Source: Virgibacillus oceani (lineage in GTDB: Bacteria; Bacillota; Bacilli; Bacillales; Amphibacillaceae). From it: DNA of 64,000 nt. Location of the stretch: positions 1-64,000 of the forward strand of contig NZ_BMFR01000012.1 of assembly GCF_014638995.1 (NCBI RefSeq). Direction: 5' to 3'. Below, piece after piece: positions 52,978 through 61,914 of the stretch. The position numbers and the translations under genes are program-made. The notes beneath the pieces are model-generated. The model saw only the letters and a program-made list of their open reading frames with translations, was not told where the DNA came from and did no database searches. Every line of letters begins with the position of its first letter. The first letter of the stretch is position 1.

Positions 52978-54134
52978 CCGTATTTCCTAAACAATGCACC
53001 TTCATTGGTCATGGAGAAAATTGCTGTTCCAAGCGCTACAATAATAAATAAGCCGCCAACAGTTGCATTTAATTCAACAGTTGCATGTTCAATTACAATC
53101 CCGCCGATTAAAGATCCGAACGCAATTCCTAAATGAAGTGCGGAGTTATTTAAGCTTTGCTGAATATCAGCTGTTTCGGGTGATGCCTCGATAAGATAGC
53201 TTTGCATTGCTGGTGTAATTGCCCAGCTCATCATGCTCCATATAATCATTATTGCTAAAAATAATGGAAAGACAGCTGTTGTATGGGGAATTGTGAATAT
53301 AGAAATTCCAAACATAACAATAACGGTTAGAATGGTAGATTTAGAACCAAATCGGTCGGCTAACGTCCCGCCGATTCCACCGCCAAATACTGCTGCAACT
53401 CCAAATAGTAAATACACGACACTCACCCACGTACCATCTAACCCCATAGTAGTTTTTAAAAAAGGTGTTAAATACCCATATAATGTTAAATGACCTGCTA
53501 GAAATAAAAATGCTGTTAATTGGGCAAAAAGTATTTTATGATTTTTCAATGTTGCTAATTGTTTTCTAAGTGAAACGGCTGGTTTTGGATTAATTTTGCC
53601 CATAAAAAAGTATACACCGGCTATAGAAACAACTGTTAAGAACGTAATAAAAACAAATGGTGCACGCCAACCAAATGCATTGCCCAGCATCAATCCAATC
53701 GGTACACCCAATACAAGCGAGCCGCTGACTCCCATAAACACAATTCCAATAGCGCGACCGCGATATTCCTTGGCTACAATGTTAGAAGCCAATGTTACAC
53801 AAAGAACGACTAATAAAGATCCGCTAGCAGCAGCGATGATACGTGCGACCATCAGCATACTATAGGAAGGGCTAATAACCGCCAATACATTTCCTAATAG
53901 AAAGACGAGAAGTGCTTATAATGTGAGTCGTTTACGTTCGATACCTGATGTTAGGATCAGAAGGATGGGAGCTGCAATAGCATAAACCAGTGAAAATATG
54001 GTTATCAAGAGTCCTGCCTGTCCAATGCTAATATTTAAATCGTTTGCGACAATATCTAAAATTCCTCCGATAATTAATTCAACCATTCCAACTACAAAAG
54101 ACACAATTGTTAATAAGTAAACACGTTTATCCAT
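52962..54134 (-). pseudogene. MFS drug exporter (paralogue B), broken by one in-frame stop
   Basis: Codons 1-72 (54134-53919) and the rest (53915-52962) are in the same reading frame, separated only by a TAA at 53916-53918 (minus strand), where paralogue A has ATT in the aligned, equal-length sequence. Full length without the stop is 390 residues, as in paralogue A. All twelve helices are otherwise intact. The TrmB-like regulator gene is divergent, 142 bp away. Recent decay, a sequencing error or read-through are possible. Confidence 0.8.
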
Positions 54135-54156
54135 ATGATGACACCCTTTCCATTAG

Positions 54157-54176
54157 GTTACCACTATAATAGTAAC
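54157..54176. promoter_or_regulatory. Shared operator-like element, copy B
   Basis: GTTAC-CACTATAATA-GTAAC perfect 5-bp arms, spacer 10 bp, as in the copy before paralogue A. Overlaps the likely -10 of the MFS gene. Confidence 0.55.
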
Positions 54177-54276
54177 TTTTAATAGGCGGATTGGCAAGAG
54201 AGAATTTAATGCTTATTACGAAAAGCGTTGATTATGCTATGATGGAAACAAGATTGATATATAAGGAGTCTTAACT

Positions 54277-55035
54277 ATGCTTCAGCAATTCGGATTCACC
54301 CAGTATGAAAGTCAAGTATACCAATCATTGATAACAGTGGATCAGCCTTTGGATGCGACAAGTATTGTTAAACGGTCTAAAGTACCACGTTCCAAAGTGT
54401 ATGAGGTCCTTCATCGCATGATTGAAAAAGGTATCATTTTAGAAACCACCATTGAGAAAAAACGGCTCTATACAGCACTTCCAATCGATTCGATGGTTGA
54501 AAAACTAAAAGCCGATTTTGAAATGAATGTACAGCAATTAAGGAATACGAAGGTTAAGGAAACGCCGGTGGATGACCGTGTTTGGACATTAAAGGATGAT
54601 CAATCCATACAAGCTTTTATGAAGGACTTACTGGAAAATGCGGAAACATCTATTTTCCTATCTGGATGGGCAGATGATATTGCAAAATATCTGCCAATAG
54701 TAGAAGGAAAGTACAGGTCGGGCATACCTGTTAACATACACGTAATCGGTGAAATAAAGTCAGCAATACCTACCATTTCAACGCTTGTCCCAGATATTGA
54801 ACATGAGACACTTGAACGAAGCCGTATTCTTATAGTAGATAATATGGAGATGCTGTTTGCTGGAATAGAGGATGAAAAATGGCAGGCTATTCGAACGCAG
54901 TCACGTCCATTAGTTAAGTTTTTTACGGAGTTTTTTTACCATGATGTTGCATTGACCGAAATAACTGAGAAGTACAGGGACACAGTGATGAGGGATAAGG
55001 ATATACGGGAGGTATTACTGAAATTGAGGTATTAG
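54277..55035 (+). CDS. TrmB-family transcriptional regulator
   Basis: 252 residues: N-terminal TrmB winged helix (about 1-70: GFTQYESQVYQSLITVDQPLDATSI in parts, SKVPRSKVYEVLHRMIEKG) and a PLD-like effector domain (about 100-250: SIQAFMKDLLENAETSIFLSGWADD in parts, RILIVDNMEMLF). TrmB proteins usually bind sugars, but the neighbour here is a drug exporter. It is divergent from the broken MFS gene. Confidence 0.88.
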   Translation: MLQQFGFTQYESQVYQSLITVDQPLDATSIVKRSKVPRSKVYEVLHRMIEKGIILETTIEKKRLYTALPIDSMVEKLKADFEMNVQQLRNTKVKETPVDDRVWTLKDDQSIQAFMKDLLENAETSIFLSGWADDIAKYLPIVEGKYRSGIPVNIHVIGEIKSAIPTISTLVPDIEHETLERSRILIVDNMEMLFAGIEDEKWQAIRTQSRPLVKFFTEFFYHDVALTEITEKYRDTVMRDKDIREVLLKLRY

Positions 55036-55042
55036 CGAGATA

Positions 55043-55084
55043 GAGGGCCAGACATCTTGTTATGTGACAAGATGTCTGGCCCTC
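55043..55084. terminator. Bidirectional terminator between TrmB and AI-2E genes
   Basis: GAGGGCCAGACATCTTGT / ACAAGATGTCTGGCCCTC 18-bp stem. Confidence 0.85.
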
Positions 55085-55094
55085 GTCCCAATCT

Positions 55095-56240
55095 TTAATT
55101 TTTATCGTATGCCCCATACTCCTCGCCATAATATCGATTATAGCGTGATTTAAACTTGCCGAAAATATAAACGACAATCACTTTCAGAATTGCGTATCCC
55201 GGAATCCCGAGAATTACACCGACAATCCCAAATAAGTTTCCTGCCGACAGCAGCACGATAATAATGGTCAATGGGTGAATTTTCATCGTTCTTCCCATAA
55301 TATTCGGCGAGATAAAATGGCCCTCTAGAAATTGAACCACTGCCCACACGATGGCTAGTTTTAATAGCATAAGCGGTGAATTAACTATCGCAATAATAAT
55401 AGCTGGGGATATTGCGATCATTGGTCCAAGGTAAGGTACTACACTCGTTACAGCAGCAATAATAGCAAGCGTTATCGCATATTCGAGGCCAATAATCAGA
55501 TATCCAATATATAATAGTACACCGATGCAAGAAGCCACGATGATTTGTCCTTGAATATAGGAACCAACCTGAACGTCCATATTATGAAGAATCTGATTGG
55601 CATCATCCCTATATTTCGGCGGCAGCAATTTCAGGCAATACCGTTTGAATTTGTCGCCATCCTTCAATAAGAAAAACAGAATAAATGGAAATGTAAAAAT
55701 GGCAACTACTACATTTGTAAGTGTACTGGCCACATTACGCAAACCTTCAACAGCACCACCTAAATAATCACCAATTTTACTTGATAAATCACTTAAATTG
55801 GTTGATAGCCATTGATAGCCTTGTTCGTAGTAAGGGGCTAAAAAGGAATGCTGCACCCATGACGTAATTCCGTCTCCCATTTGTTTGACGTAATTTGGAA
55901 AATTGTTTACTAAATCTTTAACCTGGGATTCGATAGCCGGCGCTGATAAAAGAATGATACCCGTCAGCAATCCGCTGATTCCCAAAATGATGATGATAAT
56001 TCCCCATACACGTTTAATACGATATCTTTCTAAAAAATGTACGATTGGATTCAGCAGATAATACGCTATAAACGCGAGAATAACGGGTGGAACAATGGTT
56101 GAGAAAATGATAATAACAGGGTTAAATATAAACGCTATTTTATCATATATGTATATCATAATTCCGATTAAGATCAGAATAACTAATCCAAAAAGCAAAT
56201 CACGGCCGCCAATAAATTTCATAAATCGACTTGTTTTCAT
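55095..56240 (-). CDS. AI-2E family (PerM-like) membrane transporter
   Basis: 381 residues with about eight transmembrane helices (first about 13-30, last about 300-360) and the family GPMIAISPAII and NIMGRTMKIHPLTIIIVLLSAG, in two parts: NIMGRTMKIHPLTI and IVLLSAGNLFG. Related to YtvI/YrrI. Proposed activities include autoinducer or Na+/H+ transport, unproven here. Single gene. Confidence 0.88.
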   Translation of the reverse strand: MKTSRFMKFIGGRDLLFGLVILILIGIMIYIYDKIAFIFNPVIIIFSTIVPPVILAFIAYYLLNPIVHFLERYRIKRVWGIIIIILGISGLLTGIILLSAPAIESQVKDLVNNFPNYVKQMGDGITSWVQHSFLAPYYEQGYQWLSTNLSDLSSKIGDYLGGAVEGLRNVASTLTNVVVAIFTFPFILFFLLKDGDKFKRYCLKLLPPKYRDDANQILHNMDVQVGSYIQGQIIVASCIGVLLYIGYLIIGLEYAITLAIIAAVTSVVPYLGPMIAISPAIIIAIVNSPLMLLKLAIVWAVVQFLEGHFISPNIMGRTMKIHPLTIIIVLLSAGNLFGIVGVILGIPGYAILKVIVVYIFGKFKSRYNRYYGEEYGAYDKN

Positions 56241-56390
56241 CTTTGATCCCCCTAGATTAACTAAATTATAGTCGAACTAAAAGGAAAATTCCATTTTAAA
56301 AGGTGTTTCCAGATTCATTTCGTATTAATAGACAATTTTTTTTGTTATACTTAAAAGTACCTCAATAGTTTCAAAAGGAGGAACACCCAG

Positions 56391-57209
56391 TTGAATCAAG
56401 GTGCTAAATTGCAAAAAGAAGCTATGCAAGTGCTTAAAGATACTAGCAGAACCTTTTACATACCGATAACACTATTAAAGCCTACATTAAAGAAAACAGT
56501 TGCCTCTGCATATTTATGTATGCGAGCGATAGATGAGATTGAAGATCACGAAGAACTGAAATCTGAAACGAAGCAGGAATTACTTAGGTCAACTAGCGAT
56601 CTTTTAAAAACTGATTTTGATAATGAAGCTTATCGTAAGCTCCTGAAGCCATATGAAGCATTTTTGCCGGAAGTGACGTTACGGCTTGGGGATTGGATTG
56701 CTTTTTGTCCAATAGAAATTGTAGAAAAAATCAAGGAATCAACCAGTGTTATGGCTTCTGGTATGGCCGATTGGGTTGAAAAAGATTGGCATATCCAAAA
56801 CAAACAAGACCTGGACGATTATACATATTATGTTGCTGGATTGGTCGGTGTAATGCTTTCTGATATATGGGAGTGGCATGACGGAACATCAACCAATCGT
56901 GATTTGGCAATTGCTTATGGACGAGGTTTACAAGCAGTTAATATTTTACGAAATCAGCAGGAAGATAGTGAACGAGGCGTGAAATTTGTTCCGGATGGAT
57001 GGACCAGGGGAGATTTGTTTGCGTATACGGAAAAGAATTTAGCACTAGCTGATGAATATATGAAAGCTATTCATACTAAAAATATTCTGTTGTTTTGTAA
57101 AATACCGTTAGCACTAGCCAAGCGAACGCTTAAAGCATTAAAAAGCGGAAAGGAAAAGATGTCCCGTAATGAAGTGGAAGAGGTTGTTGAACAGATTACA
57201 AATGAATAA
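56391..57209 (+). CDS. Squalene/phytoene synthase-family protein (YisP-like)
   Basis: 272-residue head-to-head prenyl synthase fold with AIDEIEDH (the first aspartate-rich motif) and NILRNQQEDSERG (second). It starts at TTG with AAAGGAGGAACACC. B. subtilis YisP acts as farnesyl diphosphate phosphatase and influences biofilm, not as squalene synthase. The first motif (DEIED) is nearly classical, so which reaction applies is uncertain. Confidence 0.85.
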   Translation: MNQGAKLQKEAMQVLKDTSRTFYIPITLLKPTLKKTVASAYLCMRAIDEIEDHEELKSETKQELLRSTSDLLKTDFDNEAYRKLLKPYEAFLPEVTLRLGDWIAFCPIEIVEKIKESTSVMASGMADWVEKDWHIQNKQDLDDYTYYVAGLVGVMLSDIWEWHDGTSTNRDLAIAYGRGLQAVNILRNQQEDSERGVKFVPDGWTRGDLFAYTEKNLALADEYMKAIHTKNILLFCKIPLALAKRTLKALKSGKEKMSRNEVEEVVEQITNE

Positions 57210-57218
57210 ATGTGAAGG

Positions 57219-57247
57219 ACCACTATTCTTTGGAATGGTGGTTTTTT
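57219..57247 (+). terminator. Terminator after the YisP-like gene
   Basis: ACCACTATTC / GAATGGTGGT stem followed by TTTTT. Confidence 0.8.
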
Positions 57248-57331
57248 AATAAAAATTTAATAATTTTTATAGACTCCATTAAGATTTATCGTTCATAATA
57301 AAATATAATATAGTATCCAGCAGGTGATAAC

Positions 57332-58432
57332 TTGTCTATTAAGAAGCGATTATTATTCTCGAATATAGCAATGATTATTATTCCAATTGTGTTTTTCTTC
57401 CTTATTGAACTGATATTAGGATACGTTATCTTTTATATAGCTGACGGAGATCCGGAGGGAGGATATTTAGGTACGTTTATCAAGTTACGATTTATTGGAT
57501 TGTTGCTTATCCTAGTAATTACGAACGGCCTGCTGACGTATTTTGTTTCAAAAAGTATTATTAATCCTATAAGGAAGCTCTCTAGGGCTGCAAAAGAAAT
57601 TAGTAATGGGAATCTGGAATTTAGTATTAAGTCAACGAAAAATGATGAACTTGGTCAGCTTTCTAACACTTTTGAATCAATGCGTGTAAATCTTAAAGAG
57701 GCTGAAGAACTTAAGAAACGCTATGAGGAAAGCCGTAAAGAATTGATTGCAAGCATATCGCATGATCTGAAAACACCGATGACTTCGATTAAAGGATATG
57801 TGAGAGGGATTCGCGATGGTGTAGCTAATACACCGGAAAAGATGGAACATTATATGGATATCATTTATACAAAGGCGAATGATATGGATCAATTAATTGA
57901 TGAACTATTTTTATATTCGAAATTGGATCTTCAGGGGATTCCTTTTGAGTTTGAAAATATTGATCTCCATCTGTATTTTAAAGATTTTATCGATGAATTG
58001 AGGTTTGATTTAGAGCGGGATAATTGGGCGGTGTCATATACTGTAAACACAGAGGATTCTTATATTGTTATGGCGGACAGAGAAAAATTAAAACGTGTCG
58101 TAATGAATATTGTTCAAAATAGTTTAAAGCATATGGATAAAGAAAAGAAAGAGATGCAATTTATTTTACAATCCGAATCAGACCAGGTTGTTGTAGGAAT
58201 AAAAGATAACGGGAAAGGGATGGATGCGATGGTTATTCCATTCATTTTTGATAGCTTTTATCGGACTGATTCCTCAAGAAATTCAACAACTGGAGGCAGT
58301 GGACTTGGGTTAGCCATTGCTAAAAGAATTGTAGAAGGGCATGGCGGAACTATTCGGGCTGAAAGTAAACCTGGTGAAGGGACAAGTGTTTACTTCACCT
58401 TGAAAAAACCTTTTAACAAGAAGGTGACATAA
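57332..58432 (+). CDS. Sensor histidine kinase
   Basis: 366 residues: two transmembrane helices (about 10-35 and 55-77), HAMP (about 75-127), HisKA with the phosphorylated His in ASISHDLKTPMTSIKG, and the HATPase domain with N, G1, F and G2 boxes (NSLKHMDKEKKEM, DNGKGMD, GGSGLGLAIAKRIVEGH). Short extracytoplasmic loop, so it probably senses the membrane or a membrane protein. Starts at TTG with CAGGTGAT. Overlaps the regulator gene by one base. Confidence 0.93.
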   Translation: MSIKKRLLFSNIAMIIIPIVFFFLIELILGYVIFYIADGDPEGGYLGTFIKLRFIGLLLILVITNGLLTYFVSKSIINPIRKLSRAAKEISNGNLEFSIKSTKNDELGQLSNTFESMRVNLKEAEELKKRYEESRKELIASISHDLKTPMTSIKGYVRGIRDGVANTPEKMEHYMDIIYTKANDMDQLIDELFLYSKLDLQGIPFEFENIDLHLYFKDFIDELRFDLERDNWAVSYTVNTEDSYIVMADREKLKRVVMNIVQNSLKHMDKEKKEMQFILQSESDQVVVGIKDNGKGMDAMVIPFIFDSFYRTDSSRNSTTGGSGLGLAIAKRIVEGHGGTIRAESKPGEGTSVYFTLKKPFNKKVT

Positions 58433-59118
58433 TGCAGAAGGTTTTAATTATTGAAGATGAACAGAGTATTGCTGAATTGGAAAGGGATTATTTAGAAGTA
58501 AACGGGTTATCCAGTGATATTGCCATGACGGGTGAGGAGGGATTAAGGAAAGCATTGGCAGAATCCTATGATTTGATTCTACTGGATCTAATGCTTCCGG
58601 GAATAGATGGCTTCGAGCTTTGTAAAAAAATCAGGAAGTCAGTCGATATTCCTATTTTAATGGTAACAGCTAGAAAGGAGGACATTGACAAAATTAGGGG
58701 ATTTGATCGCGGTGCAGATGATTATGTCGTAAAACCATTTAACCCTAATGAATTAGTCGCACGGGTGAAAGCTCATATAGCAAGATATAATCGTTTAACC
58801 AACCGCGAAAAAAAGCAGGGTGATATTCAGGTTAAAGATTTATTTATTGACCGTAATTCGCGAAGGGTGCTGGTTAACGAGGAAGAGAAAATATTTACTG
58901 CAAAGGAATTTGATTTATTAACCTTTTTAGCGACAAATCCAAATCAAGTATTCAGTAAAGACCACCTTTTTGAACGGATATGGGGAATTGATTCGATGGG
59001 GGATATTTCAACAATTACCGTACACATTCGAAAAATCAGGGAAAAGATTGAAGCGGATCCGTCTAACCCAAAATACATTGAAACAATATGGGGTGTTGGG
59101 TATCGCTTTAAAAAATAA
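58432..59118 (+). CDS. OmpR-type response regulator
   Basis: 228 residues: receiver domain with the phosphorylated Asp52 (LILLDLMLPG), Thr and Lys residues MVTAR and DYVVKPF, and an OmpR winged-helix DNA-binding domain (about 130-225: LLTFLATNPNQVFSKDHLFERIWG in parts, TVHIRKIREKI). Pairs with the kinase encoded upstream (TAATG overlap). Confidence 0.95.
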   Translation: MQKVLIIEDEQSIAELERDYLEVNGLSSDIAMTGEEGLRKALAESYDLILLDLMLPGIDGFELCKKIRKSVDIPILMVTARKEDIDKIRGFDRGADDYVVKPFNPNELVARVKAHIARYNRLTNREKKQGDIQVKDLFIDRNSRRVLVNEEEKIFTAKEFDLLTFLATNPNQVFSKDHLFERIWGIDSMGDISTITVHIRKIREKIEADPSNPKYIETIWGVGYRFKK

Positions 59119-59130
59119 TATGACTGGAAA

Positions 59131-59166
59131 AACGCGGGAGTTCAACTTTGAGCTTCCGTGTTTTTT
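59131..59166 (+). terminator. Terminator after the two-component operon
   Basis: AACGCGGGAG / GCTTCCGTGTT stem with wobble pairs, followed by six T. Confidence 0.65.
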
Positions 59167-59302
59167 CATGAATTAATGTGCCATTCATTCTTAAGAAATA
59201 GTTAATAAATATCTAATTGTTATTTTATAAATGGATTGTAAGCTATAAAAAGGGTTAGGAAACAAGTCATCATTAATCATATTATTAGGAGGAACAACGC
59301 TC

Positions 59303-59710
59303 ATGGGAAGGTTTACAAAAATTGGTGTTGGGAGAACCATCTATCTTCTATTAGCAATCCTGTTTACTTGTAGTGTTGTATTACAGTTCTTTTTAGCTGG
59401 AGCTGCAACCTTTGTAAGTCCTTTGAACTGGATGCGCCATACCACTTTTATTCATTTGTTTGGATTCAATATCCCTATTTTTATGCTTTTGTTTGCATTT
59501 ATAGGAGGGCTGCCAAGATGGGCATATTGGCAGGTGTTTGGTCTGCTCGTACTCATTTTTTCAATGTATTTCACAGCGAATATGATCGCTGATTTTCCGT
59601 GGATAGGTGCGGTGCATCCAGTAATAGCTGCATTATTATTCTTCCAGTCCTGTGTAATGGTATCACAGTCATGGAAATTTATTTTTAATAAAGGAGAAGG
59701 TGAGAATTAA
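59303..59710 (+). CDS. DUF6220-like membrane protein
   Basis: 135 residues, four transmembrane helices, of the DUF6220-like group, with NWMRHTTFIHLFGFNIPIF and a His-rich region HPVIAALLFFQSC that could bind haem or metal. Ribosome-binding site TTAGGAGG. The second small gene follows with 1 bp between them. Perhaps controlled by the two-component system next door; no evidence. Confidence 0.75.
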   Translation: MGRFTKIGVGRTIYLLLAILFTCSVVLQFFLAGAATFVSPLNWMRHTTFIHLFGFNIPIFMLLFAFIGGLPRWAYWQVFGLLVLIFSMYFTANMIADFPWIGAVHPVIAALLFFQSCVMVSQSWKFIFNKGEGEN

Positions 59711-59711
59711 A

Positions 59712-59918
59712 ATGAGATTGTTTTTAGCTGTTATCATTGGTTTATTTGGGGGATTCATTCTGGGGATTGCATTATCAAGCTTTATCGGGATTATTGGTTT
59801 AACTTTATTTGATCTACCAATGGGTATTAAATTTTTGCCATATTATACTGCGATAATTTGTGCTGTACTGGTTCCGGTAATTGACCAAAAAAGCGGAAGT
59901 GGAAAAAGGAGTAATTAA
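59712..59918 (+). CDS. DUF5957-like small membrane protein
   Basis: 68 residues with two transmembrane segments (about 4-27 and 37-57) and a charged tail (DQKSGSGKRSN). The GTG at 59700 is another possible start. Follows the DUF6220-like gene and shares its terminator. Confidence 0.72.
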   Translation: MRLFLAVIIGLFGGFILGIALSSFIGIIGLTLFDLPMGIKFLPYYTAIICAVLVPVIDQKSGSGKRSN

Positions 59919-59936
59919 TAAAATTAGCAAACGATA

Positions 59937-59964
59937 ACGCTTGGATATTATATCCAAGCGTTTT
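59937..59964 (+). terminator. Terminator after the DUF5957-like gene
   Basis: ACGCTTGGATA / TATCCAAGCGT perfect stem followed by TTTAA. Confidence 0.8.
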
Positions 59965-60101
59965 AATGGTATATATAGAACTTCCCAAATGGCGGTCTGA
60001 AGATGGGAGATGGTGATTCTCAATTCTCATACCAGAAGCAGAGCAATCGACCGATACGGCAGTTCCAACAGTCGATTCTCAGGCTATTTTAAAAGTATAG
60101 C

Positions 60102-60150
60102 AACGGATTTGATGAAATCGGCCAATCCTCCAATTTCATCAAATCCGTTT
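60102..60150. other. Long inverted repeat in a gene-free stretch
   Basis: AACGGATTTGATGAAAT and ATTTCATCAAATCCGTT, a perfect 17-bp stem. The T tract is short (TTT) on the plus strand and absent on the minus strand. It could be a terminator of an unseen small RNA or a weak terminator; no ORF links to it. Confidence 0.5.
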
Positions 60151-60189
60151 TCAGATGATGCTTATTTAAAAACACTTTCCTAAGCTTTC

Positions 60190-60375
60190 TTACTGTTTAA
60201 GCAATGCTTTTACACCAAGTACAAGCAGTGCGGCAGAAAATACAACCATGGCAATTCCGCCAACTAATCCAAGAAAATCGGCTACAGCTGGAGTTATGAC
60301 AGCCGAAGTCGGAACATTGGCAAGTGCAAACCCCGCCACTACACAGTATAAATAGACTAAAGCTAAGTGATGCAT
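60190..60375 (-). CDS. Small two-span membrane protein (61 residues)
   Basis: Reads MHHLALVYLYCVVAG... with two hydrophobic segments (about 5-20 and 34-58). The ATG at 60375 has AAAGGAGGG eight bases before it; an in-frame ATG two codons earlier is part of that site. Function unknown. Confidence 0.65.
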   Translation of the reverse strand: MHHLALVYLYCVVAGFALANVPTSAVITPAVADFLGLVGGIAMVVFSAALLVLGVKALLKQ

Positions 60376-60449
60376 AACCATTCCCTCCTTTTTATAATCT
60401 ATGAACGGGCTGCTTTCTGTGCTTGTGTGTCAATTTTTTAAATATTACT

Positions 60450-60487
60450 TTGACAGATAGAGTAATATTAAGTATGATTACTCTATC
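60450..60487 (+). promoter_or_regulatory. Promoter with long PadR operator
   Basis: TTGACA (60450) and TATGAT (60473), 17-bp spacer, overlapped by a perfect 11-bp inverted repeat GATAGAGTAAT-N10-ATTACTCTATC (60456-60487). A clear autoregulation site for the PadR gene 33 bp downstream. Confidence 0.8.
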
Positions 60488-60520
60488 AGGTAGAATAGTG
60501 AAAGGTAAGGAAGTGTCAAT

Positions 60521-60850
60521 ATGATTAGAAGCGATATTATTCGCGGGCATTTGGATTCGATTATTTTGCGCTTAATCTTAGAAAAGGATAGATACGGTTA
60601 CGAAATATCTAAAGAAATCAGCACACGTACAGATAATCGATTTCAAATTAAAGAAGCAACATTATATGCGGTATTTCAGAGGCTGGAAAAAAAGGAACTA
60701 ATTGAGTCGTATTTTGGGAAGGTTTCTAAAGGCGGTAAGCGGAAGTATTACAGAATTACCACGCTTGGTAAAGCATATTTAAAGGAAACCGTTGCTGAAT
60801 GGGAAATAACCAAAGAAATCATTGATCTATTTATGGAGGGATTAAATTGA
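60521..60850 (+). CDS. PadR-family regulator (third of three)
   Basis: 109-residue PadR with IIRGHLDSIILRLILEKDRYGYEI (in parts: IIRGHLDSIILRLI, DRYGYEISKEI), KEATLYAVFQRLEKKELI and GGKRKYYRITTLGKAYL. The strong promoter and inverted repeat upstream suit a repressor. It overlaps the HAAS gene by 4 bp (TTGA) and heads a four-gene operon. Confidence 0.92.
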   Translation: MIRSDIIRGHLDSIILRLILEKDRYGYEISKEISTRTDNRFQIKEATLYAVFQRLEKKELIESYFGKVSKGGKRKYYRITTLGKAYLKETVAEWEITKEIIDLFMEGLN

Positions 60851-61245
60851 GGAAGCTAAATAATCATGTGCAGGAGTTATTTCGGGATGTTCCGGAAAGT
60901 GAGCAAAAAAATGCAGTTATGCAGGAAGTGATGCAGAACCTGGAAGAAAAAGTGTGGGATTTGATGGAACAAGGAAAGGGAGAAGAAGATGCGATCAATA
61001 AAGCAATTGTTGATTTTGGTGATATTGGAGATTTGAAAAAAGAGCTTGGTATTAAAACGCCTGCAAAAAAGGATCATACAAAATTAAATCTCGGTTATTC
61101 CGTATGGGGCAGTCTTTTAATTATTTCGCTGTTTGTTTTTATTAACTTTTACTACACACCAGAGATTATTTGGTTTGTTTATCCAACATTTGCTGTATTA
61201 TGGTGGCCGTTAACCATGTATTTTAAATGGCAGCGCAGCAAGTAA
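60847..61245 (+). CDS. HAAS-type protein with one 2TM unit
   Basis: 132 residues: cytoplasmic HAAS-like region (about 1-70: VMQEVMQNLEEKVWDLMEQGKGEEDAI in parts, FGDIGDLKKELGI) followed by two transmembrane helices (about 82-125) ending in YPTFAVLWWPLTMYFKW. Start TTG overlaps the PadR stop, with TGGAGGG upstream. The C-terminal unit is the same kind of repeat found four times in the next gene. Confidence 0.82.
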   Translation: MRKLNNHVQELFRDVPESEQKNAVMQEVMQNLEEKVWDLMEQGKGEEDAINKAIVDFGDIGDLKKELGIKTPAKKDHTKLNLGYSVWGSLLIISLFVFINFYYTPEIIWFVYPTFAVLWWPLTMYFKWQRSK

Positions 61246-61258
61246 GGGGGGATTCCTA

Positions 61259-61897
61259 ATGAAAAAACTTGATGCAGGTTTTGCAGTTGCTGGAAGTGTA
61301 ATGACTATAGTCTTTTTAGTGCTCGTTAATCTTTTGACAGGTACAGGTTATTTGTGGTTCATTTATCCCTCGTTTGCCATTTTGTTATGGCCAATCGGAT
61401 TGTATTGTGTCCAAAGGAAGAGACAAAGACTGCTGTCAATTTGCTATAGTGTGCTCATAATTGCATATTTGATATTCGAGAATTATACAAATTCACCCGA
61501 TCACCCGTGGGTACTATATATTGTTTACCCAATTATATGGTGGCCAATCCTTGTGTTTTTGGGAAAACGTGCAAAGGCGATGCCTGTTGCATGGATAGGA
61601 AGTATCAGCATAATTCTTTACTATGCTGTCCTAAATATCAATCTGTCACCGCAATATCCATGGGCAATTTATCCAGCTTTCGTCGTGTTATGGTGGCCAC
61701 TTTCTTTATATCATGCTAAGAGGAAAACGTACTTTCTATTCTCTATTCATGCAAGCATCTTTATTAGTGTATTTTTTATTGCTGTAAATGCCGTTTCGAC
61801 TCCAGATACTATTTGGGCAGTTTATCCGATATTTTGTGTGCTGTGGTGGCCATTAAGTATGTATTATTTTGTGTATAAAAGAAATTTGAAAAACTGA
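61259..61897 (+). CDS. Four-repeat 2TM membrane protein
   Basis: 212 residues built of four about 50-residue units, each two helices with a polar loop and a YPxF-x-VLWWPLSxY-type motif: IYPSFAILLWPIGLY, VYPIIWWPILVF, IYPAFVVLWWPLSLY and VYPIFCVLWWPLSMYY. Each is related to the 2TM unit of the previous gene. About eight transmembrane helices. Follows the HAAS gene by 13 bp. Function unknown. Confidence 0.8.
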   Translation: MKKLDAGFAVAGSVMTIVFLVLVNLLTGTGYLWFIYPSFAILLWPIGLYCVQRKRQRLLSICYSVLIIAYLIFENYTNSPDHPWVLYIVYPIIWWPILVFLGKRAKAMPVAWIGSISIILYYAVLNINLSPQYPWAIYPAFVVLWWPLSLYHAKRKTYFLFSIHASIFISVFFIAVNAVSTPDTIWAVYPIFCVLWWPLSMYYFVYKRNLKN

Positions 61898-61914
61898 TTG
61901 GAGGTTGTACGGTT

